Shown here: positions 34,714-44,302 of the stretch, piece by piece
How the letters are laid out: each line of letters starts with the position of its first letter
Position numbering within the stretch: the first letter of the stretch is position 1
Assembly (NCBI RefSeq): GCF_001650905.1
Contig: NZ_LXYG01000018.1
Location: 62,001-126,000, forward strand
From: Balneola sp. EhC07
GTDB lineage: Bacteria; Bacteroidota; Rhodothermia; Balneolales; Balneolaceae
Reading direction: 5' to 3'
Length of the DNA stretch: 64,000 bases
Program-made: the position numbers and the translations under genes
Notes under the pieces: model-generated
The model's input: only the letters and a program-made list of their open reading frames with translations
What the model was told of the DNA's origin: nothing
Database searches by the model: none

Positions 34714-36498
34714 ATGAGTTCCACTTTAAAGTTTCTAGTTGTACTTCAATTGATATTTATGGGGATTTCTTGCCAGGATGTGAAGCAAGAAAAAATGACA
34801 CCTCAAAAGTATGCAGAACACGTTTCTGAAATTATTGTAAATGGAACAGATTTTCGATTTGAACCTGCACTTCAGGAATTTGAGCAGGATGGAGTTTATT
34901 TATTTGATTTTCCTTCCTCAGAAAAAGGAACATATATAGCAAGGTCTGTTATCGAAGTTGAAAAATCTGAAGACAATGATTTTAGTTTATTTCTGGCTGC
35001 CAACCAACAAGCCGGAGAACTCGAAATAATTGTTGATGGCAAATCAGTGTATAAGAATTCAAGATCTGAAGATGAATTTCTTAATCATGTGGATTACGGA
35101 TTGTTTGAATTCCATAATAAGGTGCCTTTAACGGTTGAAGATGGAGTGCATCAACTTATTATAAAATTCGAACCGAAAAATGCAGGAAATAACAGAGTTC
35201 AAATTAGCTTTATCCGTTCTGATAACGCACTCTCATATCCCGGACTTAAATTACGTTCTCCTTCAGAGGATGAAGATTTAGAACATTTCGGATATTGGTG
35301 GATTGGACCTTTACCAAACAATGGAAATTATACTGAACTTACTGACATCAATAAAACAGCTGATGAATTGGTAACTCAGGAAATAAAAGGCAAAAATGGG
35401 TCCACGATTCGTTGGGATATTCCAAAGCTTCATTTAGTTAAAAGTCTTCCGGGATGGCTTACGTATCAAAATTGGCATTATTCAGGAGGAACTTTTCTGG
35501 ATGCAATGGAGCAGGTTGGGGATCAGTTTTCAGATCTTGATTACAGTAATTATATCGAGCAACATCGTAATTTTCTTGCCGATAATATTGATGAAATTGA
35601 GTCCATGAGAAATGATTATGGATTAATTGAAGGACCTTTTGGGCATTATTTCAGAGCATCACTGTTAGATGATATGGGTATGCAAACAGTTCCTTATGCG
35701 AACAAACTCATAGCCTCGAATCCGGATAATCGAGATCCTGATAGCTTCGAATATAAGCTTACAAATCGTGTGGTTGATCATATAATGAACAAAGCGTCCA
35801 GACTTTCTGATGGAACTTTTGCTCGATTTACACCGGATACTATGTCTGTATGGGCAGATGATCTATTTATGGGATCTATCGTTCTTTTAAAAATGACAGA
35901 GCTCACCGGTGATGAAAAATATCTGAACGAGGTCATAAAACAGGTTATTCAGTTCGATAATTATCTATTAAATGAAGAAGACAATCTTTACTGGCATGGA
36001 TACTTTTCAAAAACAGATGAATATTCATCAACGAAATGGGGCAGAGCTAATGGCTGGACCATGATGACTAAAACTGAGCTATTAAAAGTATTACCTGAAG
36101 AGCATCCAAAAAGAGCGGAAATACTTAATATTTTCAAACGTCATGCTGAAGGATTAAAAGCTGTTCAATCACAAGATGGAAGATGGCATCAAGTACTTGA
36201 TGATCCGGAATCTTATTTGGAAACTTCAGCAACAGCAATGTTTGTAAGAGCTTTTGCCGCCGGAATAAACGAAGGTTGGTTATCTAAGGATGAATTCGAA
36301 GAATCAACAATTCAAGGTTGGAACTCACTTACTAAGCAAATGGATGAAAATGGTGATATTATCGGAATAGTCAGAGGAACTCCGATCATGTTTTCTGACG
36401 AAGAATATCAAAATTGGGGAACTCGTAAAAACGATCCCAGAGGATTAGGAGCACTACTTTACGCAGCAATTGAAATGGATAGATTATTAACGAAATAA
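34714..36498 (+). CDS. GH105/GH88-type unsaturated uronyl hydrolase, lipoprotein
   Basis: A 594-residue protein with a lipoprotein signal (LIFMGISCQD). Residues about 30-185 are a beta-rich N-domain, and the (alpha/alpha)6 toroid follows. TMSVWADDLFMGSIVLLKM (Asp382/383) and TKWGRANGWTMMTKTELLK (WGRANGW at 442-448) match the GH105/GH88 core; the catalytic aspartate is likely among the conserved D residues of VWADD. It should hydrolyse the 4,5-unsaturated uronic acid left at the non-reducing end by a polysaccharide lyase. The product spontaneously opens and is fed to KduI/KduD, which are encoded at 41-43 kb. Its presence implies that a lyase, perhaps the lipoprotein at 21543 or the beta-helix protein, makes the first cut. 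Confidence 0.88.
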   Translation: MSSTLKFLVVLQLIFMGISCQDVKQEKMTPQKYAEHVSEIIVNGTDFRFEPALQEFEQDGVYLFDFPSSEKGTYIARSVIEVEKSEDNDFSLFLAANQQAGELEIIVDGKSVYKNSRSEDEFLNHVDYGLFEFHNKVPLTVEDGVHQLIIKFEPKNAGNNRVQISFIRSDNALSYPGLKLRSPSEDEDLEHFGYWWIGPLPNNGNYTELTDINKTADELVTQEIKGKNGSTIRWDIPKLHLVKSLPGWLTYQNWHYSGGTFLDAMEQVGDQFSDLDYSNYIEQHRNFLADNIDEIESMRNDYGLIEGPFGHYFRASLLDDMGMQTVPYANKLIASNPDNRDPDSFEYKLTNRVVDHIMNKASRLSDGTFARFTPDTMSVWADDLFMGSIVLLKMTELTGDEKYLNEVIKQVIQFDNYLLNEEDNLYWHGYFSKTDEYSSTKWGRANGWTMMTKTELLKVLPEEHPKRAEILNIFKRHAEGLKAVQSQDGRWHQVLDDPESYLETSATAMFVRAFAAGINEGWLSKDEFEESTIQGWNSLTKQMDENGDIIGIVRGTPIMFSDEEYQNWGTRKNDPRGLGALLYAAIEMDRLLTK

Positions 36499-36557
36499 GA
36501 AGACTTCTCTTTTTGTTATCACTATCGTTATGACTGATTACAAGTTAATTTAACAAT

Positions 36558-38297
36558 ATGGATGGTTACTTTTTAGGTTTAAATACTCTTGACTGGTTGG
36601 TAATAGCTGCCTACATCATTTTGATTACGGCAATCGGTCTTTGGGCAAACCGGAGTGTAAAGTCTACCGGTGATTATTTTATGGGAGGACGTAAGTTTGG
36701 AAAACTTCTCATGATTGCACAAGCCTTTGGTGCAGGTACAAGAACAGATCAGGCTGTAGCAGTAATTGGAGCTTCTTCGCAGATTGGTTTGGCGGGAATT
36801 TGGTATCAATGGCTGTATTTGTTTTCAACACCATTCTTTTGGCTCATCGCACCTATTTACAGAAGATTAAGATATATAACAATTGGTGATTTTTTTGAGC
36901 AACGTTATGGAACAGGAATGGGCGCTGCCTATGCATTCGTAGGATTGCTTTGGTTTGCTGTTAACATCGGTGTGGTACTAAAAGGAACGGGAGTCACAAT
37001 TGAAGCTATTACAGGAGGAATAATTTCAACGGAAGCAGCTGTTATTGGAATGATGTTGTTTTTCGTAGTCTACGGAGCTTTGGGAGGGTTGGTAGCTGCT
37101 GCAACAACACAATTAATTCAGGGATTTTTTATTCTATTGCTTTCTTTTCTTTTGATTCCTTTTGCATTGGATTACGTTGGCGGACTTCAAGCCGTACACG
37201 AAGCATTGCCTGATGACTGGTTTAATCTGATAGCTAATGAAGAGGTTACACTGTTTTTTATTGTTATGGCGGTGTTAAATGGATTGATTGGAGTGGTCGT
37301 ACAACCTCATCATATGGCTATAAACGGTTCCGGTAAAACCGAAATAAGTTGCAGGTCGGGATGGACGTACGGAGTGTTTATAAAGCGTTTTGCTACTTTA
37401 GGATGGGCATTTACAGGAATATTTATTGCTGTAGTTTTTCCTCAAATTATGGAAGCTGATTCATCTGAACGAGAATTAGCATTTGGTTTAGCAATTGTAG
37501 AATTATTACCAAATGGATTTATAGGTTTGATGATAGCTGCAATGGTCGCCGCTGTTGTTTCTGCTTGTAATAATTTTATGGTCAATGGCTCAGCTTTATT
37601 CACAAGAAATTTTTATCGTAGATTCTTAAACTCTGATGCTGATGAAGATCATTATCTGAAAGTAGCCAGAATTAGTTCATTTTTTGTGGTTGCAGCCGGA
37701 GTTGCAATAGCACTTTATATACCATCTGTAGTTGAAGGTTTGTTCTTGATTTGGAAAATAATGGCTTTTCTTGGGATTGCTTTCTGGATGGCTATTTTTT
37801 GGAAAAAGGCGAACAGATATGGTGCTTGGTCCTCAATGATAATTACAGCAATTTTGTCGTTCACAACAGATGCCTTGGGTTGGAGTTTTCCAGAGCAAGT
37901 TGCATTATACTTACCAATAGGTTTTGCAACCATGGTTACAGTTAGCTATTTCACAAAAGAAGAAGATAAAGCCATTATAAACCGGTTCTATTCTTTGCTG
38001 AATACTCCGGTTGGCCAAGAACACAGACTTGAAGAGGCGGGTATTTCTGCAGCTGATTTCGAGATACCAAATTCAAAACAACGTGAAGAAGAAAGGGAAA
38101 CTACTAACATCCCACCATTACTAAATAACAAACCGGCATTGGAAACAGGAGAGGGGCTGATGCTTGTAGATCTATTTAGATTAAAAGAGACATTTAGCTT
38201 TAAAAATTACAAAGTAGATTTGAAAGGCTTCGGAATTTCCTGGGCAATTGTATCGGGGTATCTGGTTCTTGCATGGATCTTAAGCACCGTAGTCTGA
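36558..38297 (+). CDS. Second sodium:solute symporter (SSS family)
   Basis: A 579-residue protein with about 13-14 membrane helices. LNTLDWLVIAAYIILITAIG starts the first helix, then GDYFMGGRKFGKLLMIAQAFGAGTRTDQAV, the SSS motif region. It is about 80 residues longer than the symporter at 28020, with an extra acidic linker and a final membrane helix at the C-terminus. It probably carries a second product of the pathway (an amino sugar, uronate or disaccharide). It closes the plus-strand arm; the regulator gene at 38344 is convergent with it, 46 bases away. There is no accessory microprotein here. Confidence 0.9.
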   Translation: MDGYFLGLNTLDWLVIAAYIILITAIGLWANRSVKSTGDYFMGGRKFGKLLMIAQAFGAGTRTDQAVAVIGASSQIGLAGIWYQWLYLFSTPFFWLIAPIYRRLRYITIGDFFEQRYGTGMGAAYAFVGLLWFAVNIGVVLKGTGVTIEAITGGIISTEAAVIGMMLFFVVYGALGGLVAAATTQLIQGFFILLLSFLLIPFALDYVGGLQAVHEALPDDWFNLIANEEVTLFFIVMAVLNGLIGVVVQPHHMAINGSGKTEISCRSGWTYGVFIKRFATLGWAFTGIFIAVVFPQIMEADSSERELAFGLAIVELLPNGFIGLMIAAMVAAVVSACNNFMVNGSALFTRNFYRRFLNSDADEDHYLKVARISSFFVVAAGVAIALYIPSVVEGLFLIWKIMAFLGIAFWMAIFWKKANRYGAWSSMIITAILSFTTDALGWSFPEQVALYLPIGFATMVTVSYFTKEEDKAIINRFYSLLNTPVGQEHRLEEAGISAADFEIPNSKQREEERETTNIPPLLNNKPALETGEGLMLVDLFRLKETFSFKNYKVDLKGFGISWAIVSGYLVLAWILSTVV

Positions 38298-38343
38298 ATA
38301 ATCGAATTCAATAAAACTAAGCAAACCACAAGCACGTCTAATA

Positions 38344-39492
38344 TCAGCCAGTGCCAGTGGTTGATAAATGATCAGTATTATTTGAATCTGAATTGGATTT
38401 AGCCCCACAAGATTCTCTTACAATTAAATGTGGCTGTAAAATACTTCTAACTTCGGGCGTTTTCCCTTCAATTATTTCTAATAGCTTATCTATTGCTACA
38501 GTGCCAATTTTTTCAATGGGTTGATGAATAGTTGTTAGAGGAACGTTTGCATATTTAGCTTGATCGATATCATCAAACCCAACAATTGCAATATCATCTG
38601 GAACAGTATAACCAAGTTCCTGAATTCGTTTGATGAAACCGAGGGCCGAATAGTCATTATACACAAAGAAAGCTTCAGGTTTATCCTCTAAGGCATCAAA
38701 TGTGTCACCTAATTTATAACCAATTTTGTATCCATCGGTTACTTTTTCAGAAGCAAATTGTAGTGTGAAATTAGCATTAAACTCTAACCCTGCATTTTTT
38801 AAAGCTTCTTTATATCCCTGAAAACGAAGCTCACCAAGAGAGTTATTGGTAGGGCTGTTTATATAGCCAATTTTTTTGTATCCCAATTCAATGAGGTGTT
38901 GTGTTCCCATTTCAGCACCACCTTTATGATCTGCTCCAACATGCCAGATGTCATCATCAGCTACGTAAGACACCATCACATATGGGAATCCTTCTTCATG
39001 CAAGTCCCTTATAATTTGAGGAGCGTGAGGTTCTTTTCTTAAAGTTGCTATAATCATTCCCTTAACGCCTATATTTTTGAAATGATTTATCTGACCTTCT
39101 TCTTTTTTTATTTGGCTTGAGCTGTTAGAAAGTAGAATATTATATCCTTTGGAATATGCTGTTTCTTCAACCATATGAGCTATAAGAGAAAAAAATGGAT
39201 TTTTTAGATCCTGTAACACCAACCCAATGGAATCATGACGGGAAATATTGGATTTACTGACCCTTTTGGCTACAAATGTTCCTTTCCCAACTCTGCTATA
39301 CAAGTACCCATCATCTATCAGAGTGGATAAAGCACTTTTGATCGTAATTAAGCTTACATCATATTCAGTTGCCAATTCTTTGTGGGAACTAAGCTGTTCA
39401 CCCACAGCAAGACTTCCTTTTGCTATCTTATCCTTAATATCCTGAATGATTTGAATGTATAAAGGAGTTGAATCTTGAAAATTTATCGGCAT
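38344..39492 (-). CDS. GntR-HTH/LacI-type sensor transcriptional regulator of the locus
   Basis: A regulator with an N-terminal winged-helix GntR domain (residues about 1-76: PLYIQIIQDIKDKIAKG, HKELATEYDVSLITIKSAL, GTFVAKR) and a LacI/RbsB-type sugar-binding domain (IGLVLQDLKNPFFSLIAHM, KKIGYINSPTNNS, IAIVGFDDIDQAKYANVPLTTIHQP), the AraR layout. I chose ATG at 39490-39492 (MPINFQDSTPLYIQI, 382 residues) because the upstream extension lies in the candidate operator and GntR domains start close to PLYIQ. It should sense an intermediate such as a uronate or keto-sugar. TATACCTA repeats lie 37 bases before its start and before the receptor and dctP/SDR genes, so autoregulation and control of the whole locus are inferred. 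Confidence 0.9.
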   Translation of the reverse strand: MPINFQDSTPLYIQIIQDIKDKIAKGSLAVGEQLSSHKELATEYDVSLITIKSALSTLIDDGYLYSRVGKGTFVAKRVSKSNISRHDSIGLVLQDLKNPFFSLIAHMVEETAYSKGYNILLSNSSSQIKKEEGQINHFKNIGVKGMIIATLRKEPHAPQIIRDLHEEGFPYVMVSYVADDDIWHVGADHKGGAEMGTQHLIELGYKKIGYINSPTNNSLGELRFQGYKEALKNAGLEFNANFTLQFASEKVTDGYKIGYKLGDTFDALEDKPEAFFVYNDYSALGFIKRIQELGYTVPDDIAIVGFDDIDQAKYANVPLTTIHQPIEKIGTVAIDKLLEIIEGKTPEVRSILQPHLIVRESCGAKSNSDSNNTDHLSTTGTG

Positions 39493-39519
39493 CGCAAAGC
39501 AATTTCTTAAAATTAAATA

Positions 39520-39545
39520 CATACCCAATATACCTAATAATCCTA
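39520..39545 (-). promoter_or_regulatory. Candidate operator upstream of the regulator (autoregulation)
   Basis: Three imperfect 8-mers on the plus strand at a 9-base period: CATACCCA (39520-39527), TATACCTA (39529-39536) and TAATCCTA (39538-39545). The middle one equals those at 16936 and 47137. It lies in the 144-base gap between kdgK and the regulator. Confidence 0.5.
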
Positions 39546-39636
39546 ATTTTTACTAATTAATGGACTTGGAAATATTGGTTATTTAATCTTATTGAAATTA
39601 AAGAAAATAAGCTTCTTAGCTGATAACTTTCGTTGT

Positions 39637-40671
39637 CTATCTTTCCACTCGACCACTGCCGCCACTGGTCATTAGTTTTTCAACTTCATTTGCGCTAACG
39701 AGATTAAAATCTCCGGGTATAGTTTGCTTCAAACATGAGGCTGCAACTGCAAACTCTAATGCTTCTTTTGTATTATTCTTACTGAGTAGACCATAAATAA
39801 GTCCACTTGCAAAAGAGTCACCACCTCCAACTCTGTCCACAAGCTGAATATCGTACTGTGAAGATCTGTGAGGATCCATGCAGTCTTTATTATCATGTAG
39901 AATAGCACTCCAACCATTTTTTGAAGCGGAATGACTTTCTCTTAACGTAATTGCCACTGTATCAAAATCGTATTTCGATTTCAATTTTTTAGCTAGTTCA
40001 TAATATCCTTTTTCGTCCAGTTCTGCTGTTTCTACATCAGTTCCATCAGCTTTTAATCCAAGGCTTTTATCAGCGTCTTCTTCATTCGCTATACAAACAT
40101 CAACGTATTCCATTAATGGGTTCATAACATACTGGGCCTCTTTGGTTGTCCAAAGTTTGCTTCTGAAATTAAGATCACAGCTAACAGTAACTCCCGCATT
40201 TTTTGCTGCTTTACAAGCTGATAAAACATTACTCTGTGCCAGCTTTCCCAGAGCAGGAGTAATTCCTGTCCAATGAAACCAGTCCTTGTTTTCAAAAACC
40301 TTATTCCAATTTACTTCTTCATTCTCCATTAACATTACAGCTGAATTTGCTCGGTCATAGATTACTTTTGAAGGTCGTTGACTAGCTCCCGTTTCTAAAA
40401 AATAAATTCCAAGTCGATCACCACCACGAACGATGTACTCCGTACTAACACCAAATTTTCTAAGTTGATTAACTGCAGATTGCCCTATTTCATGATTAGG
40501 TATTTTAGAAACAAAGTGGCATTGTAAACCATAGTTGCTTAATGCTACAGCCACGTTAGCTTCCCCACCACCATAATTAATATCAAGAGTTTGAGATTGA
40601 ACAAATCGTGAAAATCCGGGAGTGGATAATCTCAACATGATTTCTCCAAATGTGACAACTTGTTTTGACAT
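39637..40671 (-). CDS. kdgK: 2-keto-3-deoxygluconate kinase (PfkB family)
   Basis: A 344-residue PfkB-type sugar kinase that starts MSKQVVTFGEIMLRLSTPG, contains NYGGGEANVAVALSNYG and HWTGITPALG, and ends its active site with RVGGGDSFASGLIYGLL, where the Asp is the catalytic base. In the KDG branch it phosphorylates 2-keto-3-deoxygluconate to KDPG, which the adjacent aldolase splits. The stop is close to a candidate operator and the regulator follows in the same direction. It lies 4 bases after the eda gene, so both are co-transcribed. Sugar kinases of this family are close in sequence, but the neighbour genes make the KDG assignment firm. Confidence 0.88.
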   Translation of the reverse strand: MSKQVVTFGEIMLRLSTPGFSRFVQSQTLDINYGGGEANVAVALSNYGLQCHFVSKIPNHEIGQSAVNQLRKFGVSTEYIVRGGDRLGIYFLETGASQRPSKVIYDRANSAVMLMENEEVNWNKVFENKDWFHWTGITPALGKLAQSNVLSACKAAKNAGVTVSCDLNFRSKLWTTKEAQYVMNPLMEYVDVCIANEEDADKSLGLKADGTDVETAELDEKGYYELAKKLKSKYDFDTVAITLRESHSASKNGWSAILHDNKDCMDPHRSSQYDIQLVDRVGGGDSFASGLIYGLLSKNNTKEALEFAVAASCLKQTIPGDFNLVSANEVEKLMTSGGSGRVER

Positions 40672-40675
40672 GATC

Positions 40676-41323
40676 TTAATTTTTTGCCTGATGAATGCTA
40701 TCCATCAGTATTTTTGCATTTTCAGTTAGTTTTGAGAAGTTTTTTTCTTCAATAGCTTTTTTATCCATCAATGAACTTCCAACACCTACAGCGAAGGCAC
40801 CATGTTTGATCCATTCTCCTGCGTTGGTTAAAGAAACTCCACCGGTGGGTATCAAATTCAGATGGGGAAGAGGTGCTTTAACCCCTTTAAAAAACTTCAT
40901 TCCTAAACTATCAGCAGGAAATACTTTTATTACTTCAGCACCTGCTTCGTATGCGGTTTGAATTTCTGTCGGAGTAAAACATCCTGGGATTGTCGGAATT
41001 CCTGATTTCTTGGTAAACGAAATAATTTCCGGTTTAAAAACAGGGCATACTACATACTCTGCACCACTATCAATTGCTTGTTTTGCCTGATTGATATTTG
41101 TGACCGATCCTACTCCTGTAAGCACATCTTTACCGAATGAAGTACTGACCTTGTGGATCACTTCAAAAGTATTGGGGGTAGATAAAGTTATTTCAATTGC
41201 TGAGACACCACCTTTTAAAAGTGCTTCTGTTAAAGGCAAAGCGTCTTCAGGATCAGAAAGACGAACCACAGCTAATGCAGCTCGTTTTTCAATTTCAAGT
41301 ATAGTTGGTGATAGATTAATCAT
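40676..41323 (-). CDS. eda: KDPG/KHG aldolase
   Basis: A 215-residue class I aldolase with ALAVVRLSDPEDALPLTEALLKGG, IEITLSTPNTFEVI, VLTGVGSVTNINQAKQAIDSGAEYVVCPVF and IPTGGVSLTNAGEWIKHGA. The Schiff-base Lys follows CPVF (VCPVFKPEII), and the catalytic Glu is in the IEITL strand. It splits KDPG to pyruvate and glyceraldehyde-3-phosphate, the last step of the uronate branch. It is 4 bases from kdgK and 7 bases from the isomerase gene upstream. Confidence 0.95.
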   Translation of the reverse strand: MINLSPTILEIEKRAALAVVRLSDPEDALPLTEALLKGGVSAIEITLSTPNTFEVIHKVSTSFGKDVLTGVGSVTNINQAKQAIDSGAEYVVCPVFKPEIISFTKKSGIPTIPGCFTPTEIQTAYEAGAEVIKVFPADSLGMKFFKGVKAPLPHLNLIPTGGVSLTNAGEWIKHGAFAVGVGSSLMDKKAIEEKNFSKLTENAKILMDSIHQAKN

Positions 41324-41330
41324 CAGCTAA

Positions 41331-42269
41331 TTACCATTCATTATCATATCCGGGACGATTTAAAACCTCAGACCAATCTCTGCGTCCTTCTGTAAATGAG
41401 GCCAGACACCAAGTAAACATAAATTCAATTGCGGGAGGAGCAATTGTATCATGATAACCATGAGTAACATTAAGCGCTTCCTCATCAAAAACATGAGTAT
41501 AAATACCAACATCTTCACCTGGACGTGAACAATTTTGAAGTACATATCCGGTATCGTCAGGAATCGTTGACCTAACACGGAAATGGTAAATTTCTTCTTT
41601 AGCATCTGCTCCAAATCCTGAAGGTCCATCAGGTCCGTGGAAGTGTGGAGGATAGCTGCCTACAGCTCCGGGTTGTTTCATAAAAGTATCTCCGAAAAGA
41701 AGCCTGCACGCTTGAACATTTGCTCCATCCACTAGTTTAAAAACGGTTCTTACACTCATTGGTCGCTTTGAACCTACTGTTGCGGCAAGTTCAGTTTTTT
41801 CTAATTCTTTGTGCTTTATATATTGGATAGGGTAGGAGGTATTACAATCAATAGCTTTAAACTCACTAACATCTGTGTAAGCATCTGATGTGACTTCCGC
41901 CGTTTTGTTAATTCCAATATAGACTACATCTCCTGTATCTAACTTTTTAGACTCCCCATCTATCGAAACCGTTGCAGCTCCCCGATTTACATAAAGTATA
42001 ACTTCTTCATTAGAAGTTTTTACTATCTGAGGGGCATAACCTTCCTTGTTGGGATCAAGAACAATACGAGCTAATCGTAGGAATTTAAATGTGGAGTTTT
42101 CACTAGTTATAATTGACTCTCTTTTATTTAAGACAGGAAGGGCATCAAAAGTTTCTACTATTCTAACTTCATCAGATTTCGGGATCTGAACTTTAGAATC
42201 ACTTCTTCTTTCATTTGGTGATTTCGATTCTCCTGTTCTGTTTGGTCCTATAATTTGTGGATCAACCAT
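41331..42269 (-). CDS. KduI/IolB-family cupin isomerase
   Basis: A 312-residue bicupin protein. The second cupin contains SVRTVFKLVDGANVQACRLL, GAVGSYPPHFHGPDGPSG, KEEIYHFRVRS and THGYHDTIAPPAIEFMFTWCL, giving the His-X-His, Glu and His metal ligands. The pattern RTVF.., SYPPHFH and GYH resembles IolB (5-deoxyglucuronate isomerase) more than E. coli KduI, although the family is shared. In this operon, beside kduD, it most likely does the KduI step, turning 5-keto-4-deoxyuronate into 2,5-diketo-3-deoxygluconate. The N-terminal 35 residues are a polar extension. The exact substrate is an inference. Confidence 0.8.
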   Translation of the reverse strand: MVDPQIIGPNRTGESKSPNERRSDSKVQIPKSDEVRIVETFDALPVLNKRESIITSENSTFKFLRLARIVLDPNKEGYAPQIVKTSNEEVILYVNRGAATVSIDGESKKLDTGDVVYIGINKTAEVTSDAYTDVSEFKAIDCNTSYPIQYIKHKELEKTELAATVGSKRPMSVRTVFKLVDGANVQACRLLFGDTFMKQPGAVGSYPPHFHGPDGPSGFGADAKEEIYHFRVRSTIPDDTGYVLQNCSRPGEDVGIYTHVFDEEALNVTHGYHDTIAPPAIEFMFTWCLASFTEGRRDWSEVLNRPGYDNEW

Positions 42270-42305
42270 TGGTATTATTTATTTTGAATTCAAATTAAAT
42301 GTGTG

Positions 42306-43073
42306 TTATCGAGCCATCCAGCCACCATCTACCGTAAGCAAATGACCATTAATATAATTACTCGCCTGTGAAGCCAGAAAAACTACGGCTCCACCAAGGT
42401 CGGATGGCATTCCCCATTTCTCAGAGGGTATTCTTTCAGTTATCTGTTTATTACGATCAGAATTATCCTGCAGAGCTTGAGTATTATCTGTTCGGAAATA
42501 ACCCGGAGCAATTGCGTTTACATTTACTCCATCTTTTGCCCATTCATTGGCTAGGGCTTTTGTTAGTCCTGCAATTCCGTGTTTACTCGAAGTATAGGCA
42601 GGAACAGTAATTCCTCCTGAATAAGAAAGCAGGGAGGCTGTATTAATAATTTTACCGCCACCGTTTTCTATCATTTTTGTACCAAAAGCCTGACATAATT
42701 GAAAAACAGCAGAAAGATTAACCTGAAGAACCATGTCCCATTCATCAAGTGGATATTTTGTAGCAGGGTGACGCGTGATAGTTCCGGCATTATTGACTAA
42801 GATGTCTACGTTCCCAGAAATCTCGGTAACCTTTTCTATAAAATTATTTATCTCATTTCTGTTACTAAGATCTGCCGGTATTTGATCGGCCATTCCTCCA
42901 TTGGCCTTGATGATAGAAATAGTTTCATCACAACCATTTGGCGATGAACTAGAACAGATAACATGGGCACCGGCTTCTGCCAAAGCAACTGCCATACCCT
43001 GTCCTAAACCACGGCTAGCTCCGGTTACTAAAGCAGTTTTATTTTTCAGTGAAAATTGATCTAGAATACTCAT
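42306..43073 (-). CDS. kduD: 2-deoxy-D-gluconate 3-dehydrogenase/KduD
   Basis: A 255-residue short-chain dehydrogenase with NAD-binding TGASRGLGQG, NNAG, catalytic YTSSK (Tyr and Lys) and the KduD-typical VNLSAVFQLCQAFGTKM and VNAIAPGYFRTDNTQAL. The C-terminus ends NGHLLTVDGGWMAR. It reduces 2,5-diketo-3-deoxygluconate to KDG. It lies between the isomerase gene (36 bases) and the DUF4861 gene (2 bases), so the operon is compact. Confidence 0.93.
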   Translation of the reverse strand: MSILDQFSLKNKTALVTGASRGLGQGMAVALAEAGAHVICSSSSPNGCDETISIIKANGGMADQIPADLSNRNEINNFIEKVTEISGNVDILVNNAGTITRHPATKYPLDEWDMVLQVNLSAVFQLCQAFGTKMIENGGGKIINTASLLSYSGGITVPAYTSSKHGIAGLTKALANEWAKDGVNVNAIAPGYFRTDNTQALQDNSDRNKQITERIPSEKWGMPSDLGGAVVFLASQASNYINGHLLTVDGGWMAR

Positions 43074-43075
43074 GA

Positions 43076-44287
43076 TTATTTTTTTGTGACTTTAAGAGGT
43101 GATTGCCATTGTTTGGCAATCTGATTTATATAGGCTTCAAAATCAGTTCCGGCTTCAATTCTAACGCTTTCAGGCTCAAGTTCCCAAGCTGCTAAAAAGC
43201 GATAAGAAATATTTGATTCGACATTTTCCATGCTAAATACATAGGTTTCCTGTAATTCACCTTGATATCTAGGATTTAGTTTTTGGGGAATAATTATACC
43301 CATTCCTAATGTTTCGTCCAGATCGGTTTGCTTGCCCCAAGTGTAAGCGTATGAATAAGTATCTTTATTCTGAGTTACAATTTCCTGAATAGCAGGATGC
43401 ATAACTAAACCTGTTGCAAACTCAACATCTTCTAAATCTGTATCTAATCTTAGTTCTGTATACCTGTGATTTGCATGAATTTCCAATTCAAGACTCACAT
43501 CTGTTTCCTGACTGTCAATTTTCCATTCCGGATATGAAATCTCAAGAATAGATCTTAACGGACCATCAGATATGATCTTCATTGATTTCGTGCCCGTTTC
43601 TTCAATCGCATAAAATTTATTGCTTTCAAAAAGGGCAGGGGTTCCAATTCCGAGAGAAGAACTTACTTTAAGAACATCTGCTCCCCAAGCTCTTCTTTCA
43701 TGATAAGTTTCTGAAATATCATTAAGAGCCAGTTTAGTTGTGCTTTTGCCAAAAATGTCAATTCGATTACGATCATCAAAATACAAACGATAACCTATCA
43801 AATTAGACTCCCATCCGGGGCCTTCCAGAAATACTAATCCGTTATCCTGCTTAAAATCAAAAGTCTCAGTGTATTGTTGTACAGACTGAAAATCACTACT
43901 TACCTGCATATTTTCAGGGTCTTTTTTATCTCGGACTTTAATAGTGATGTCAGTATTGAATGCAAATTCAGGCTTATTCTGTGTGTCATGAACTGAAATA
44001 TTAGCTGAAGAATTAGCATCCAAACTTAATTGGAAAAAAAGGGTTTCAGGCTCACCATCCTGATCCAGATCATCTAATTGATATGGAATCTCAGTTCCAT
44101 TTTGATCTACAAGAACAAAGCTTGTGGGAAAGTCGTCTATACTATATGGAATTGTAACAGAACTATATTCAGTACTGAAATCGTTAAGGTTTTCAATCAG
44201 AAATTCCGAATAATTAGTTTTTGTACACGCTAAAAAAGGTGTAATTAACATCATTGAAAAGAAAAATGATTTATTGAAAAATAGCAT
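43076..44287 (-). CDS. DUF4861 family lipoprotein
   Basis: A 403-residue exported lipoprotein (MLITPFLACTKTN) with WESNLIGYRLYFDDRNRIDIFGK, YHERRAWGADVLKVSSSLGIG and GLVMHPAIQ, which I associate with DUF4861. The family is common in loci for uronate-containing polysaccharides of Bacteroidota, but its role is not known; it is likely a periplasmic sugar-binding or lyase-like protein. It lies 2 bases from kduD and 15 bases from dctM, which binds it to the uronate operon. Candidate functions include a lyase or a binding partner of the TRAP system, neither visible in the sequence. Confidence 0.78.
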   Translation of the reverse strand: MLFFNKSFFFSMMLITPFLACTKTNYSEFLIENLNDFSTEYSSVTIPYSIDDFPTSFVLVDQNGTEIPYQLDDLDQDGEPETLFFQLSLDANSSANISVHDTQNKPEFAFNTDITIKVRDKKDPENMQVSSDFQSVQQYTETFDFKQDNGLVFLEGPGWESNLIGYRLYFDDRNRIDIFGKSTTKLALNDISETYHERRAWGADVLKVSSSLGIGTPALFESNKFYAIEETGTKSMKIISDGPLRSILEISYPEWKIDSQETDVSLELEIHANHRYTELRLDTDLEDVEFATGLVMHPAIQEIVTQNKDTYSYAYTWGKQTDLDETLGMGIIIPQKLNPRYQGELQETYVFSMENVESNISYRFLAAWELEPESVRIEAGTDFEAYINQIAKQWQSPLKVTKK

Positions 44288-44302
44288 AATTAATATGTTT
44301 GA

